Origin: Okeania sp. SIO2B3
GTDB taxonomy: Bacteria > Cyanobacteriota > Cyanobacteriia > Cyanobacteriales > Microcoleaceae
Length of the DNA: 64,000 bases
Reading direction: 5' to 3'
Assembly (NCBI RefSeq): GCF_010672525.1
Contig: NZ_JAAHGH010000004.1
Location: 114,440 to 178,439 of the forward strand
Shown: piece after piece, positions 48,933 through 58,235 of the stretch
Layout of the letters: the number at the start of each line of letters is the position of its first letter
How positions within the stretch are numbered: the stretch's first letter is position 1
Made by a program: the position numbers and the translations under genes
The notes under the pieces: model-generated
The model's database searches: none
Told to the model about the DNA's origin: nothing
What the model saw: only the letters and a program-made list of their open reading frames with translations

Positions 48933-49760
48933 ATGACAACTGCAAAGTTTGGTTTAATTGGTGGTGGGGTAATGGGTGAAGCTTTATTATCCCGACTGCT
49001 CGAACAGAAAATTTATCAACCCTCAGAAATTTTAGTTAGTGACCCGCAGCAACAAAGGCGGGATTTTTTAGCACGGGAATATGGGGTAGAGGTAACTACT
49101 GATAATCGTTTGGTTGTTACTTCTACAACGGAAGTTTTATTACTGGCGGTTAAACCTCAAATATTTGATACTATAGCATCGGAATTGGCAGACTGGCAAG
49201 TTGGTGGTGAGACTATAACGGGAGCTTTGGTAATCTCAATTATGGCAGGTGTACCTCTGCAAAGGTTGGAGGCAGCTTTCCCATCGCGACCTATGGTAAG
49301 AGTCATGCCTAATGCTCCAGCAACAGTAGGTGCAGGAATGAGCGCGATCGCTCCTGGTAAGCATATTCAACCGGAACATCAGGAGTTAGCTACTCGCATT
49401 TTACAGTCGGTAGGACAGGTAGTGGAAGTTCCAGAAACTTTAATGGATGCAGTTACGGGTTTATCTGGTTCCGGACCTGGTTATGTAGCAATTTTAATTG
49501 AGTCCTTGACAGATGGGGGAGTTCGTGCTGGTTTGCCTAGAGCGATCGCTTATCAGTTAGCATTACAGACAGTTTTAGGGACGGCAGTTATGTTGCAGAA
49601 GTCGGGAATGCACCCAGCACAGTTGAAAGACCGGGTCACAAGTCCTGGAGGAACAACTATTGCCGGAATTGCGGAATTAGAAAGTTTGGGTTTTCGTTCT
49701 GCTTTAATTGAAGCAGTAGTGGCGGCAAAAGAAAGGTCTCAAGAATTAGGGAATAGTTAA
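48933..49760 (+). CDS. proC: Pyrroline-5-carboxylate reductase
   Basis: 275 residues with the N-terminal NAD(P)H motif GLIGGGVMGEALL and the C-terminal proC region (MDAVTGLSGSGPGYVAILIE and a DRVTSPGGTTIAG end). It makes proline from pyrroline-5-carboxylate. ATG start (MTTAKFG). The 440-bp gap before it holds heptamer and C-rich repeats but no gene. Last gene of the pipX-pipY-sepF-proC group. Confidence 0.94.
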   Translation: MTTAKFGLIGGGVMGEALLSRLLEQKIYQPSEILVSDPQQQRRDFLAREYGVEVTTDNRLVVTSTTEVLLLAVKPQIFDTIASELADWQVGGETITGALVISIMAGVPLQRLEAAFPSRPMVRVMPNAPATVGAGMSAIAPGKHIQPEHQELATRILQSVGQVVEVPETLMDAVTGLSGSGPGYVAILIESLTDGGVRAGLPRAIAYQLALQTVLGTAVMLQKSGMHPAQLKDRVTSPGGTTIAGIAELESLGFRSALIEAVVAAKERSQELGNS

Positions 49761-49825
49761 ATATAGGAGAAGGAAGAAGGAAGAAGTCCAGTAGTGGACT
49801 GACACAGCTAAAATGCTGCAATAAG

Positions 49826-49946
49826 TGTAGGTTAGGTTGAGGGACCTGAAACCCAACATTAGTAAGGTTTTGTTGGGTTTCCCTTCGGGAAGCTACGCTA
49901 ACACTGCCGTACCGCTACTTGGTGTGCAAGCTACAACCCAACCTAC
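49826..49946. repeat. Inverted-repeat unit with TGTAGGTTAGGTTG ends
   Basis: TGTAGGTTAGGTTGAG on the left and CAACCCAACCTACA on the right form an imperfect inverted repeat around TTGTTGGGTTTCCC and a short CCTTCGGGAAG hairpin. Related pieces with the TTGTTGGGTTTATCC and CCCAACCTACA ends occur at 35428-35478 and 36390-36453. Confidence 0.6.
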
Positions 49947-49963
49947 ATTTTAGGCGTGTTAGT

Positions 49964-50076
49964 CCAGTAGGGTGCGTTAATGAAATGTAACGCACCATCT
50001 GGATCGGAACTTAAGCCACTGACAATATATATAGGGTTTTGGTGTGTTACGCTACCGCTAACACACCCTACTGGAC
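49964..50076. mobile_element. Inverted-repeat element with AGTCCAGTAGGGTG ends
   Basis: AGTCCAGTAGGGTGCGTTA at the left is inverted as TAACACACCCTACTGGACT on the right (18 of 19 bases). About 113 bp. It lies next to the 49826-49946 unit, so the gap between proC and the SDR gene is made up of two such units. A diverged copy is at 16193-16312. Confidence 0.65.
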
Positions 50077-50112
50077 TACTGATAACTGATAACTGAAATG
50101 ACTCCTCCCTGA

Positions 50113-50940
50113 TTAAAACACAATTGTTGGATGAACTAACTCAAAACCTTCATCCCTCAATTTTTTATTTGATACTCTGGCATTAAAAGGGCGCATTGAT
50201 GAGGGGGAACCATCCCAAGAAACTTTTTCTAAACCTTGATATTTATGTAAACTATCAAGTAATTCTTTACCTTTCATTGGTACATCATTAACTAAGTTGT
50301 AAATACCCTGCAACTGTTTGTCTCTGGCAAATTCTACAGCGCCGACGATATCATCTAAATGAATCCAATTAGTTACATCATCACCAGTACCAGGGCGAGT
50401 TTTGCCTCCCCACCTACTAAAAATTTTTATTAGCTCTCTACCAGGACCGTAAATTCCCCCTAAACGCAGGATACACACTCGTTGTTGGGGAGTGGATGCG
50501 GATAATAAGACTTGTTCTGTTTGATGGAGAATATTACCATTTTCACTAGCGGGGGTAACGGGGGAGTTTTCATCTATCCATTCACCATTTTTGTCACCAT
50601 AAACTGAGTAACTACTTGTGTAAATTATTTGCTGTATATTGGGAGTTTTTTTCAAGGTGGCAACTAGAGTTTGGGCAGTTTCTAAGTAGGTTTGTTTGTA
50701 CTCCATGCCAATATGAGAGCGGAAACCGACACTCAACAATACTATGTCTTGGTTTTGCAATACATCCTGCATCGCTTGGGGGTCATTGCCTTTCATTACT
50801 ACTACTTGTGAGGTTATATTTTTTAGTTCTGAAACTTTTTCTGGAGTAGTAGTAGTCACTGTTACTTGATGACCGTTTTGACTCCACAGTTTGGCAACTT
50901 TAGTGCCTACATAACCACAACCGATAATTGCTATTTTCAT
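50113..50940 (-). CDS. SDR-family NAD(P)-dependent epimerase-like protein
   Basis: 275 residues from the ATG at 50940 (MKIAIIGCGYVGTKVAK); 15 additional upstream codons do not match the family. The Rossmann dinucleotide motif is GCGYVGTKVA, followed by IIYTSSYSVYGDKNGEW (Tyr of the Tyr-x-x-x-Lys position is replaced by a YGDK form) and a NWIHLDDIVGAVEFA motif. It is an extended/atypical SDR, related to nucleotide-sugar epimerases. Substrate not known. ATG start. Confidence 0.8.
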   Translation of the reverse strand: MKIAIIGCGYVGTKVAKLWSQNGHQVTVTTTTPEKVSELKNITSQVVVMKGNDPQAMQDVLQNQDIVLLSVGFRSHIGMEYKQTYLETAQTLVATLKKTPNIQQIIYTSSYSVYGDKNGEWIDENSPVTPASENGNILHQTEQVLLSASTPQQRVCILRLGGIYGPGRELIKIFSRWGGKTRPGTGDDVTNWIHLDDIVGAVEFARDKQLQGIYNLVNDVPMKGKELLDSLHKYQGLEKVSWDGSPSSMRPFNARVSNKKLRDEGFELVHPTIVF

Positions 50941-51174
50941 TCTGTTATCCAATATATTACTTACTTTTGATACTATTGTTATCATACAAGGTTATCGAAA
51001 TTTTTGATAGTAGTTAAACTCTTGAGTTAGTTAGTTAATTTTAAACATAAAAAAGGGTATAATATTTCCGATTTTCAACCAATTTACGACGAAGATTTAT
51101 TAGAAATATCGTTGCGTGAAAGACAGAAAATTATCAATGAAATTAAGTAAAAAGAAGTAAGCAATTTTTGAGAG

Positions 51175-51499
51175 GAGCTTAAAAAAGCAGGGTTTAATCT
51201 TAGAGAAGATTTGCCAGGACTTGACTTAAGTTATACTAATTTAAGTAATGCTAACTTAAAGGGGTGTAATATCATGTCCGGTTGAATACTTACACTTTGG
51301 AAGAGGTAAGGCAGGAGGCAGGAGGCAGGAGGCAGGAGGAAAGAAAAGGTCAGAAGGGAAAAGGTTTTTTTATCACTGATTATCCGGACATGATATAACC
51401 TTTATAAAACCAATTTAGTTGGTGCAGGTTTAAGGGGTGCAATACTTCAAGGTGTTTTTTTGGAAGAAAGTAAAATTGATGAAACGACTGTTTTATAGT
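51175..51499 (+). pseudogene. Pentapeptide-repeat gene remnant split by a family A element
   Basis: Before the element, the frame reads ...LKKAGFNLREDLPGLDLSYT and NLSNANLKGC; after it, NLYKTNLVGAGLRGAILQG and a stop at about 51499. Removing the element and one TAA copy joins both sides into a single frame with an unbroken ANLKGCNLYKTNLVG repeat pattern. Upstream, the frame has other stops (at about 51148 and 51169), so the gene was already damaged or its true start is lost. Pentapeptide proteins form right-handed beta-helices; function unknown. Confidence 0.7.
51270..51395. mobile_element. Family A miniature element (TSD TAA) interrupting a pentapeptide gene
   Basis: A perfect 12-bp inverted repeat TATCATGTCCGG / CCGGACATGATA at the ends, 126 bp in all, with TAA on both sides (51267-51269 and 51396-51398). 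The inside is a GGCAGGA heptamer run (51304-51340) and a T-rich part. It encodes nothing. Confidence 0.9.
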
Positions 51500-51510
51500 G
51501 AGAGGTCTTA

Positions 51511-51675
51511 TATCATGTCCGGTTGAACAGTTATAAATAAACGACGAAGGAGTCAGGAGACAACCCACCCCTAACCCCTCCCAGGAGGGGAACTCAGGAG
51601 TCAGGAGGAAATAAAGAAGAAGAAAGAGGAGGAGAAGGAGAAAGTTTTTTTATCACTAATTATCCGGACATGATA
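51511..51675. mobile_element. Family A miniature element (TSD TTA)
   Basis: 165 bp with perfect 12-bp ends TATCATGTCCGG / CCGGACATGATA and TTA on both sides (51508-51510 and 51676-51678). It holds a C-rich patch, GGAGTCAGGAGG sequence and an AGAAGGAGAAAG run. It lies only about 115 bases from the previous element. Confidence 0.9.
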
Positions 51676-51783
51676 TTACATTATCTCTGGATAATAGCGC
51701 GATCAAACTTCGTTCCGCTTACGCTATGAACCAAAACTTCCTTCTTCCCTCTTCCTTCTTCTTTCTTCTTTCTTCCTTCACCT

Positions 51784-53673
51784 CTAAGGATGAAAATAAT
51801 CATAAATTTGCTGCGCCAACTTCGGTCCGACTCCTGATACTTCTGTCAACTGCTGCACTGTTGCCATCCGAATATAATCAACAGAATGAAAATGTCCCAA
51901 TAACAATTTTTGTCGATGATGTCCTAAACCAGGAATCTCATCTAGGCGCGATCGCTTCATTCTTTGACTTCTTTTATCTCTATGGAAACTTACGGCAAAC
52001 CTATGTGCTTCATCTCTCAACCTCCGCAATAACTGTACTCCTGGTTGTTCCGCATTAGTTGTTAATGGTAGGGACTCTCCAGGTAGAAAAATTTCCTCTC
52101 GTTGCTTTGCTAAACTCACTACCCGCACTTCTTCTAATAGTTCCATTTCTTGCATCACTGTCATCACTGCTGAAAGTTGTCCTTTTCCACCGTCTATCAT
52201 TATTAAGTCTGGTTTCTCTGTAGTTGGTTGTTTTTCATAGTCGCGAAACCGTCTTTGAATGACTTCTGCCATACTGGCAAAGTCATCAGAATGACCAGAC
52301 TGCACTTCTGGGTTTTGAATTTTGTAATGTCGATAATGTTGTTTTGCTGGCAAACCGTCAATAAAAACGACTCGCGATGCTACTGCATCTGAACCTTGAA
52401 TATGAGAAATATCATAACCTTCAATACGGTGGGGTAATTCTGGCATATCTAATATTTCTGCTAAGTCTGTCATTGCTGCAGTGTTGCGATCGCTCATTTT
52501 ATTCAACCGTGCTAACTCATATTCAGCGTTCTTTTTTACCATTTCTATTAATTCTGCTTTTCCCTGACGTTGAGGTACGAAAATTTCTACTTTTTTACCT
52601 TTTTTTTCTGTTAACCAATTTGTCAAAAATTCACTTTCTAGTAATTCATATTGCACAATAATTTCTACGGGAATTTCTACAGATTCTACTGTTTGATAAT
52701 GTGATTCTAAAACCCGTTGTAAAATTACTCCTAATTCTCTACTTTCTCCGGTTACTAAATTGGGTGTTTCAGCAATAAATCCTAATCTACCTACTAATTT
52801 ACCTGCTCGAATTTGGAATAATTGAACGCAAGCAAATTTATCATTGCCAGCTAATGCTATTGCATCTCTGGAAATTCTATCGTCTGGCAAGGAAACTTTT
52901 TGGTCGGCATTTAGAGAGTCTAAACCTATGATTTGGTCGCGAATAGCTGCAGCTTTTTCAAAATTTAAAGCTTCTGCTTCTTTTGCCATTTGAGTATTCA
53001 ATATATCAATTAATTCTCCTGTTCTGCCTTGAAAAATCATTGCTACTTTTTGCACAATTTTATGATATTCATCTGGTGTAATTAATGCCTGACAAACTCC
53101 CGGACAGCGACCAATATAATAGTTTAGACAAGGGCGGTCTTTAAATAAAGGTTTTGGTCGTTGGCGTAGAGGAAAAATTTGTTTGACTAAATGTAAGGTA
53201 TTTCTTAAAAGTCTGGTATCTACATAAGGACCGTAATAACGGTCTTGAACTTTACCTAATCGTCGTTTTCTAGTAATAAAAACTCTGGGATAATCTTCAG
53301 ACCAAGTTATACATAAATATGGATATTTTTTATCATCCTTGAGTAAGACATTAAAATATGGTTGATGCTGTTTAACAAGATTAGCTTCTAATGCTAAAGC
53401 TTCTGCTTCTGTATCTGTGACAATAAATTCAATTTCCACCACTTGTTGTACCATTAAGCTGATACGATGACTGTGGTTTTTGCTTTCTCGAAAATAGGAG
53501 CGGACTCGATTTCTCAGCTTTTTTGATTTACCAATATAAAGAAGGCGATCGCTACTATCGCGCATTAAATACACTCCCGGAGTTTGGGGAATTTCTTTGA
53601 GGCGATTTTCTAAACTTTCTGAGTCTTTTACTAGGGGTAAAATTTTAGTAATCATATTTTTAATTATCTTCAA
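51784..53673 (-). CDS. uvrC: UvrABC system protein C (excinuclease subunit)
   Basis: 629 residues. An N-terminal GIY-YIG nuclease domain (about 27-105, [20 protein letters not shown] and RVRSYF), UVR coiled-coil motif (about 205-245, [14 protein letters not shown]), the RNase H-like half (about 390-530 with the [10 protein letters not shown] segment) and a C-terminal helix-hairpin-helix ([20 protein letters not shown]). UvrC makes both incisions in nucleotide excision repair together with UvrA and UvrB. Start at MKIIKN or at Met7; the shorter form also fits. Single gene, as usual. Confidence 0.96.
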   Translation of the reverse strand: MKIIKNMITKILPLVKDSESLENRLKEIPQTPGVYLMRDSSDRLLYIGKSKKLRNRVRSYFRESKNHSHRISLMVQQVVEIEFIVTDTEAEALALEANLVKQHQPYFNVLLKDDKKYPYLCITWSEDYPRVFITRKRRLGKVQDRYYGPYVDTRLLRNTLHLVKQIFPLRQRPKPLFKDRPCLNYYIGRCPGVCQALITPDEYHKIVQKVAMIFQGRTGELIDILNTQMAKEAEALNFEKAAAIRDQIIGLDSLNADQKVSLPDDRISRDAIALAGNDKFACVQLFQIRAGKLVGRLGFIAETPNLVTGESRELGVILQRVLESHYQTVESVEIPVEIIVQYELLESEFLTNWLTEKKGKKVEIFVPQRQGKAELIEMVKKNAEYELARLNKMSDRNTAAMTDLAEILDMPELPHRIEGYDISHIQGSDAVASRVVFIDGLPAKQHYRHYKIQNPEVQSGHSDDFASMAEVIQRRFRDYEKQPTTEKPDLIMIDGGKGQLSAVMTVMQEMELLEEVRVVSLAKQREEIFLPGESLPLTTNAEQPGVQLLRRLRDEAHRFAVSFHRDKRSQRMKRSRLDEIPGLGHHRQKLLLGHFHSVDYIRMATVQQLTEVSGVGPKLAQQIYDYFHP

Positions 53674-54587
53674 TGGAGAATATTTTACTGAGCTATCAAT
53701 TCAATTTGAAAAAATTATCCTAGTCATAAGATTTTTGCTAAAAACCATAAAATTTTTGAGAGGTAAAAACGAAAAATCAAGCTTTTTCAACACATTTTAC
53801 TTAAACAAATAAGCCTGTGAGGTAAGCATTCAGCTGTCAGCACTTCAGCAGTTCATCTATTGCTTTTAGTATTAGATAAAAGCTTTACTAATTGAGGTGG
53901 AATTTATACTTACTACCACAGTCGGCTTTAAAGTCTATATTAGACATCTCCAGAAAATAGACTTGCCCTTTATTTGCTATAAACTAGAGTGTAATAACTA
54001 AAAAAATCATTTTTCGTGTTTTTTTCCTAAAAATATCTTCCCTGTTTCCTATTATCTACTTTTACAAAAAGTATATATCTTTAATTCATGCCTATGTCTA
54101 TTCATTTAAACCTCCTCATAAGAGCTGAGAGCTGACATCTAATAGCTGTTTGCGCAGCATTCCGCAGGAAATGCTTACCCTGTGATACCAATTCCTAAAA
54201 GTAACGCTATACTTGGGTAAGACTTCAGTTATTAATTAATCAAAACAGGTAGAATCACCTTTTTGCTAAAAATAGCCCAGTTAATGTTAATGATTCTTAC
54301 TTTTTACTTCTCCCCTACTCCCCCACTCCCCCTCCTGGGAGGGGTTAGGGGTGGGTCCCCTGCTCAACAAAATGTAGAAAAGTTTTTGATAAATGGTATG
54401 AGAAATAGTGTGATAGGTTAAAAGAATAAAAGAAGAAAAATAACTGTACCTCAGTAACTTGAAAAATGCTCTAGAACAAATATTATATTATTCCTCCTAT
54501 TATTTTTACTTTTTACTTAGATAAAATATAGAAATTTAATTCATTCCATAATTTATATTATACTCTATCTACTAATCTTGTTTAGCA
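53674..54587. other. Gene-less AT-rich gap between uvrC and the pentapeptide gene
   Basis: Contains a TTTGCGCAGCATTCCGCAGG element (near 54148), a C-rich GGAGGGG patch (54327-54358) and scattered repeats. No frame gives a credible protein. Its left end should hold the uvrC promoter. Confidence 0.5.
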
Positions 54588-54734
54588 GGGTGCATCTCAA
54601 TTTTGAATAAAGCCAAAAATTTATCGCTTTTAGGGAACAGGGAACAGGGAATAGTGAATAGGGAATAGGGAATAGGGAATATGGAGTAGGGAATATATAG
54701 GAAAAAAGTATTTTTGCAAATATGAGATACACCC
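54588..54734. mobile_element. Family B miniature element, copy 2 (8-bp TSD GTTTAGCA)
   Basis: It begins GGGTGCATCTCA and ends TGAGATACACCC (one mismatch). The 8 bases GTTTAGCA occur directly on both sides (54580-54587 and 54735-54742). The inside shares AATAAAGCCAAAAATTTATC and AAGTATTTTTGCAAATA with copy 1 at 16827, and holds a GGGAATA/GGGAACA heptamer run (54644-54690). It encodes nothing. Confidence 0.9.
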
Positions 54735-54980
54735 GTTTAGCATCCATCAATTATTTAGATAATGTTTGTAAAATAAAGATTAAATCGTATAATTTGCGCC
54801 GATTTTATCGAAAGTAAAACTATAACTATACCATTTAATTTTAGATCTATTTATCAGTATTTATCGAGAAGATTCCAAAAGTATAAAAAGTCAGTAAACC
54901 TTGAAGAACTACTCACCGAATATGTCAAAATTTTTTATTTTCAGTTAAAGTTATTGCATATATATATCAAGCCCACAAAA

Positions 54981-57398
54981 ATGAGTAACGACTTGAATCA
55001 AATCCGTCCGTTAAATACTACCTTTGGGAAATCATCCTCTCCATCTACTACCCCTCTTCTCAATAACCTTGAAGCAGTTAAAGAATACTTACTATATGGT
55101 GAAGTACAATTGAGGATAGCAGCAGTTTCTGAAACCCTCAAATACGGAGATTTAGGACTAGATTTGTTACTCATGGCCTTGCAGGACCAGTCAATAGAAG
55201 TGCAATGGGCCGCATATTCAATACTCCTAGAACAACAACAACCTAAAGCTAAATTGGCATTGTCCCAATATACTTGGGATATATCTAAACTACTAGAGCT
55301 ATACGCTACAGGAAAACGGAATTTTATCAGAGCTAACATCAGAGGAGCAAACCTTAATGGTTTAGACCTACAAGGTATAAATTTCAGTTTTGCCTATTTA
55401 AAAAATGCCGATTTAAGTAGTATTAATCTTCAAGATGCTAACCTCACAGAAGCTCACTTCAGAGGTGCTATCCTGAAGGATGCTAATCTCAAAAACACTA
55501 ATCTTGAAAATGCGAATCTTAGCCTGGCAAAACTTAGGGGTGTTAACCTAACTAATGCTAATTTAACTAATGCAAACCTTAGTGGTGCAGAACTAAGTCT
55601 TGCTAACCTAAAGAATGCTAATTTAACTAATGCAAATCTTCGTGGTGCAGACTTAAGAGGTAGTAAATTTAAAGGTATAAATCTTCAGGGTACTAAACTA
55701 AATAAAGAAACAAAACTCGATCGTAAATTGTTATTAATCTGGGAAATAGTTAATCAGCAAGCTATCGGTAAAAACTTCGGAAATATTAATCTAATAGGCA
55801 TCTACCTTGAAGGTGTAAATTTGAGTAATGCTAACTTGAGTGGCGCTCAACTTAGAAGAGTGAATTTGAGTAATTCTAACCTCAGTGGCAGTAACTTTAG
55901 TGCTGCAAAACTTATAAGTATTAATCTCAAGAATACTGATTTTAGTAATACTAATCTAACTGATGTAAATTTGAGTGATGCCGACCTCAGTAATGCAAAT
56001 CTCCTCAATGCAGACCTCAGTAATGCAAATATTAGTAATGCTAATCTTAACTACGTTAACCTCCGAGAAACAAAAATAAATAATTTGACAAAAATAGACC
56101 ATAAATGGCATTTGGTCTGGAAAATTGTTAACCAGCAACCTATAAAGAACAATCTCAAAGGAGTCAACCTTAGTCAGTCCGATCTTCGAGGTGCTGACCT
56201 GAGCAATATTAACCTCCGGAGTGCTAACTTAGAAGGAGCAAATTTTGGGATGTGCGATCGTAATATTCCCTATTGCCAAATCCAAAATATTGATAGCAAC
56301 TACCACAGTCACTCAAATCTCAGAAGAGTCAATCTTTGTAACGCTAACTTGAAAGGAGCTAACCTAATTGGAGCTTATTTAGAGGAAGCTAACTTGAGTG
56401 TAGCCAATCTCATGTTAGCTCAACTCAACTATGCTGAAATGAGCGGTGCAAACCTTACTGCTGCTGAACTCAATGATGCAGACTTGAGAGATGCCAACCT
56501 CAGTAGTGCCAACCTCAATGCTGCTGACCTTAGTAACGCTGACCTTAGTAACGCCAACCTGACAAATGCTCATCTGAGTGCTGCTAAATTCTGCAATGCT
56601 CAACTTAATGGCGCTAAAATGAACCAAGTCGATCTGAGCACAGCTAATCTCACCAATGTTAATCTCACGAATGCTAAACTCCGTTATGCCAATCTTCGTA
56701 ATACTAATTTAACAGGTGCTATTCTTAGGGGAGTCGATCTTAGCAATGCCGATCTTAGTCATGCTCACCTGGAAAATGTCGATCTTAGTCATGCTCAACT
56801 TAAGGGTGTAAAAATCAGTGAAACAACTAGACTTGACCAAAAATGGTATATAATTTGGGACATTGTAAATCACAAGGTGGAAGGAAGAAACTTACAAGGT
56901 AATGACCTCAGTAATGCTCAACTAAATCGTGTCGATCTCAATCGTGCTAACCTCAGCAATGCTAATCTCTGTGGTGCTAGTTTACGAGTAGCTGCTCTGT
57001 GGGATGCTAACCTAGAAAATGCTAATATTAGCAATGCTAACTTGGGTGGTGTGAATCTTAGTGGTGCTAACCTCAAGGGTGCTAACCTCAGTGGGAGTGA
57101 CCTTAATCGTGCCCACCTTTGGCATACTTATCTAAGTGATGTTAATCTCAGTGGTGCTAACTTGATGGGAGCTGACTTGTGGGGTGTTAATTTGAATGGT
57201 ATCGACCTTAGTGGCGTTAACCTGAGTTATGCTAACCTCAGTCATGCTAATCTTAAAGATACTAACCTGATTGGAGCTAATCTCAGTCGTGCTAATCTTA
57301 GCAGTGCAAATCTCAATGGTGTTAATTTCAGTGACGCGAATTTAAGTGGTACTAATTTTAGTGATGCTAATATTAATAATTGCATATTACCAATATGA
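54981..57398 (+). CDS. Large pentapeptide-repeat protein with three spacer modules
   Basis: 805 residues from the ATG at 54981; a TTG 27 bases upstream is also in frame. The N-terminal 100 residues are non-repetitive, with a HEAT-like helical part (KYGDLGLDLLLMALQDQSIE). From about 115 to the end, A(D/N)LxxxNL-type repeats form a long right-handed beta-helix, broken at about 244-264, 368-388 and 613-633 by similar spacers (pattern ...LDxKWxxxWxIVN). The gene ends in such repeats (SDANINNCILPI). Pentapeptide proteins bind proteins or membranes; no role can be assigned. Its stop is followed at once by repeats. Confidence 0.85.
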   Translation: MSNDLNQIRPLNTTFGKSSSPSTTPLLNNLEAVKEYLLYGEVQLRIAAVSETLKYGDLGLDLLLMALQDQSIEVQWAAYSILLEQQQPKAKLALSQYTWDISKLLELYATGKRNFIRANIRGANLNGLDLQGINFSFAYLKNADLSSINLQDANLTEAHFRGAILKDANLKNTNLENANLSLAKLRGVNLTNANLTNANLSGAELSLANLKNANLTNANLRGADLRGSKFKGINLQGTKLNKETKLDRKLLLIWEIVNQQAIGKNFGNINLIGIYLEGVNLSNANLSGAQLRRVNLSNSNLSGSNFSAAKLISINLKNTDFSNTNLTDVNLSDADLSNANLLNADLSNANISNANLNYVNLRETKINNLTKIDHKWHLVWKIVNQQPIKNNLKGVNLSQSDLRGADLSNINLRSANLEGANFGMCDRNIPYCQIQNIDSNYHSHSNLRRVNLCNANLKGANLIGAYLEEANLSVANLMLAQLNYAEMSGANLTAAELNDADLRDANLSSANLNAADLSNADLSNANLTNAHLSAAKFCNAQLNGAKMNQVDLSTANLTNVNLTNAKLRYANLRNTNLTGAILRGVDLSNADLSHAHLENVDLSHAQLKGVKISETTRLDQKWYIIWDIVNHKVEGRNLQGNDLSNAQLNRVDLNRANLSNANLCGASLRVAALWDANLENANISNANLGGVNLSGANLKGANLSGSDLNRAHLWHTYLSDVNLSGANLMGADLWGVNLNGIDLSGVNLSYANLSHANLKDTNLIGANLSRANLSSANLNGVNFSDANLSGTNFSDANINNCILPI

Positions 57399-57545
57399 AG
57401 AAGGAATAAGGAAGAAGGAAGAAGGTTTAAAAGCTGGAAAAAACTTAAATTTAAGGAAGAAGTAAGAAGGAAGAAGGAAGAAGTTTTAAAAGCTGGAAAA
57501 AACTTAAATTTAAGGAAGAAGTAAGAAGTTTTAAAAGCTGGAAAA
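57399..57545. repeat. About 65-bp direct repeat, three copies, after the pentapeptide gene
   Basis: A unit of GGAAGAAG, TTTTAAAAGCTGGAAAAAAC and TTAAATTTAAGGAAG occurs about three times (from 57420, 57485 and 57527). It is noncoding on the + strand. Confidence 0.6.
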
Positions 57546-57575
57546 AACTTAAATTTACTGTAGATATTCACCGAA

Positions 57576-58004
<429 letters not shown>

Positions 58005-58005
<1 letters not shown>

Positions 58006-58108
58006 CAGCGCTTCCCGTTGTTATGAGGTACACCCATCGCGGGCAAGATGCCCGCACTACAATATTTTTATCATTTATCCTATACCTCATTTACCCGAAA
58101 TATGCTGT
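58005..58108. repeat. Family K inverted-repeat unit, reverse copy
   Basis: Reverse-oriented partner of 44258-44360, with the GGGCAAGATGCCCGC hairpin in the middle and imperfect inverted ends ACAGCGCTTCCCG and CGAAATATGCTGT. Confidence 0.6.
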
Positions 58109-58131
58109 AAATAATCAATCTTCCTGGTTGT

Positions 58132-58232
58132 CCCTTCTTCCCTCTTCCCTCTTCCTTCTTCCTTCTTCCTTCTTCCTTCTTCCTTCTTCCTTCTTCCTTC
58201 TTCCTTCTTCCTTCTTCCTTCTTCCTTCTTAC
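58132..58232. repeat. Longest CTTCCTT heptamer array, against the glycosyltransferase stop
   Basis: About fourteen near-perfect copies of TTCTTCC, ending 4 bases before the stop codon of the glycosyltransferase gene on the minus strand. No spacers, so it is not a CRISPR array. Confidence 0.85.
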
Positions 58233-58235
58233 TTC

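Noticed and set aside
58132..58232. Possible CRISPR array
   Set aside because: The heptamers are contiguous, with no spacers and no repeat of 23-40 bp, and no cas gene is in the window.
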